From JACKII01 sp041687435 (GTDB lineage Bacteria; Pseudomonadota; Alphaproteobacteria; Bin95), in contig JAWLBX010000024.1 of assembly GCA_041687435.1 (NCBI GenBank), forward strand, positions 1 to 51,165: DNA of 51,165 nt, given 5' to 3'. This document shows positions 50,110 through 51,165 of the stretch, one piece after another. Within the stretch, counting starts at the first letter, position 1; each line of letters starts with the position of its first letter. The notes beneath the pieces were generated by a model. The model was not told the DNA's origin, did not search any database, and was given only the letters and a program-made list of their open reading frames with translations. Made by a program: the position numbers and the translations under genes.

Positions 50110-50883
50110 ATGCAAAATCCCTTCAGCATGGAAGACCGTAACATCCTCGTCACCGGCGCGGCGCAAGGTATTGGCCGCGACGTGGCCAAGTCCGTTGTCG
50201 GCCTTGGCGGCCGTGTCGCCGCTGTCGACATGAATGGCGACGGCATGAAAAGCTTGAAGGATGAATTGGGCGACGCCTGTCTGACTTACACCGGCTCGGT
50301 GACGGACCAGGGCCTGACCGACCAGATCGTGCAGGACATGGTCAAGGAGTGGGGCTGGGTGCACGGGCTGTTCAACAATGCCGGCATCGTCCGCGCTGCC
50401 ATGATCCACAAGATGGAGCGGGAAACCTGGGACCAGGTGATCAATGTCAACCTGACGGGCGTCTATCTCACCCTGCAATCGGTCGGCCGGCAGATGATGG
50501 CCCAGGCGAATGGAGAGAATGCACAGGTCTGCAACGGGCAGATCGTCAACGTCTCCTCCATCGCGGGCACTGCGGGCACGATCGGTCAAATTAACTATGG
50601 TGCCGCCAAGGCCGGCGTGCTGGGCATTACCATGAGCGCGGCCAAGGAATGGGCGCGCTATGGCGTCTGCGTGAATTCCGTGGCGTTCGGCACCGTGGTC
50701 ACGCCGATGACGGAGGTGGTGCGCGGCCCGAAATTCGCAGCGCAGACCATGGCCCGCATCCCGCTCGGCCGCTATGCGGAAACTAGCGATGTATCGCCGA
50801 CGGTGCTGTTCCTTATGAGCCCGGGGTCGACCTACATTACCGGCAAGAACATCACCATCGATGGCGGCGTCACTGCAATGTAA
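50110..50883 (+). CDS. Short-chain dehydrogenase/reductase
   Basis: NAD(P)-dependent alcohol or ketone oxidoreductase, 257 residues from the ATG at 50110. AAGGAA (50095-50100) is 9 bases upstream of this ATG but nearly touches the ATG at 50101, which decides the start. The TGAAQGIG nucleotide motif is at residues 15-22, NNAG near 92, Ser in NVSSIAGTAG near 150, and Tyr163/Lys167 in INYGAAKAG. The end TGKNITIDGGVTAM is typical. The substrate is unknown. Divergent from the cyclase-family gene, so the two may share a pathway. A plausible partner step would be oxidation of an alcohol before or after ring opening. Confidence 0.9.
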   Translation: MQNPFSMEDRNILVTGAAQGIGRDVAKSVVGLGGRVAAVDMNGDGMKSLKDELGDACLTYTGSVTDQGLTDQIVQDMVKEWGWVHGLFNNAGIVRAAMIHKMERETWDQVINVNLTGVYLTLQSVGRQMMAQANGENAQVCNGQIVNVSSIAGTAGTIGQINYGAAKAGVLGITMSAAKEWARYGVCVNSVAFGTVVTPMTEVVRGPKFAAQTMARIPLGRYAETSDVSPTVLFLMSPGSTYITGKNITIDGGVTAM

Positions 50884-51165
50884 TGAAAATAGGGATATGT
50901 ACCTATTGCCCTTCATGAAGGGCGTGAGTATAACCACATCACTGGCTGGCGCCGCGGACGAAACGAGGTGCCGGCCACTACCCGTCCTTCCTATTTGGTT
51001 GGCGGGCTGGTCATTTTGGGCCGCCTGATGAGGGCGGCTTTTCTGACCGGAAATACATTATTTTCGGATAGTGTATCAGCTCTTGAACAATTTAGCGTGC
51101 GTATGGAAGGGATGCGCGGGCGGCGGTGTTTTGGTTTATGCGACTGATGTTGCGTGGATTTTTGC
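50884..51165. other. Downstream region to window end
   Basis: 282 bases with no credible gene inside the window. It contains the 16-bp perfect palindrome GCCCTTCATGAAGGGC (50908-50923), 24 bases after the SDR stop. The last 150 bases turn AT-rich and may lead into a promoter beyond the edge. Confidence 0.45.
50908..50923. repeat. 16-bp perfect palindrome after SDR gene
   Basis: GCCCTTCATGAAGGGC reads the same on both strands. As RNA it would fold to a 6-bp stem with a 4-base loop, but there is no T-run after it. It could be a weak terminator or a dimeric regulator's site. Confidence 0.4.

Noticed and set aside
1..51165. Mobile element, prophage, CRISPR array, toxin-antitoxin or known anti-phage system
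   Set aside because: No transposase, integrase, regular repeats or defence-gene motifs were seen; the NYN protein alone is not enough to call one.

Overview
The window is one contiguous piece of a GC-rich alphaproteobacterial chromosome, probably a Rhodospirillales-like lineage (inference). The main evidence is gene order and gene type: leuS-lptE-holA; rpoZ-rsh followed by pdxJ-acpS-lepB-rnc-era-recO-parC; and a hemA of the C4 (Shemin) pathway. I see no rRNA, tRNA, CRISPR array, transposase, integrase or phage gene. Long open frames opposite real genes are GC-driven shadows and are left out.

Layout. 1-3292: 3' part of leuS, then lptE and holA. 3572-4427: two small related coiled-coil proteins, one cytosolic and one secreted. 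4594-14057: two Baeyer-Villiger type flavin monooxygenases enclosing a complete peptide/opine-type ABC importer, arranged as two converging arms (BVMO, ATPase D, ATPase F on plus; BVMO, binding protein, permease B, permease C on minus). 14343-19053: a three-gene 2-oxoacid oxidoreductase with its own FAD/Fe-S NAD(P) module, resembling KorABC. 19142-22162: a luciferase-like flavin monooxygenase opposite a thiolase-fold protein plus DUF35 partner. 22305-25628: hemA, then a leucine attenuation leader (a 16-residue peptide that appears to be leaderless) in front of leuA. 25741-32323: gamma-glutamyltransferase, a secreted histidine phosphatase, a DUF2889 / acyl-CoA ligase / ketopantoate-reductase-like cluster and a PmtA-like methyltransferase. 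32308-34955: CorC/HlyC protein, family-5 uracil-DNA glycosylase and a NYN-domain protein. 35209-44389: housekeeping block rpoZ, rsh, pdxJ, acpS, lepB, rnc, era, recO, parC, with many 4-base overlaps. 44472-50883: acetoacetyl-CoA synthetase, P450 with ferredoxin, a split YeeE/YedE pair, a cyclase-family hydrolase and an SDR dehydrogenase.

Working together. The accessory genes are rich in oxygenases and CoA-linked enzymes: two BVMOs, a luciferase-like monooxygenase, P450 plus ferredoxin, an SDR, a cyclase-family hydrolase, thiolase-fold/DUF35, an oxalyl-CoA-synthetase-like ligase and acetoacetyl-CoA synthetase. This suggests an aerobic heterotroph that oxidises cyclic or branched carbon compounds (terpenoid, steroid or alicyclic), but no complete pathway can be read and the substrates are unknown. 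The most notable regulatory element is the leuA leader; the most notable architectures are the mirrored BVMO/importer locus and the KorABC-like complex.
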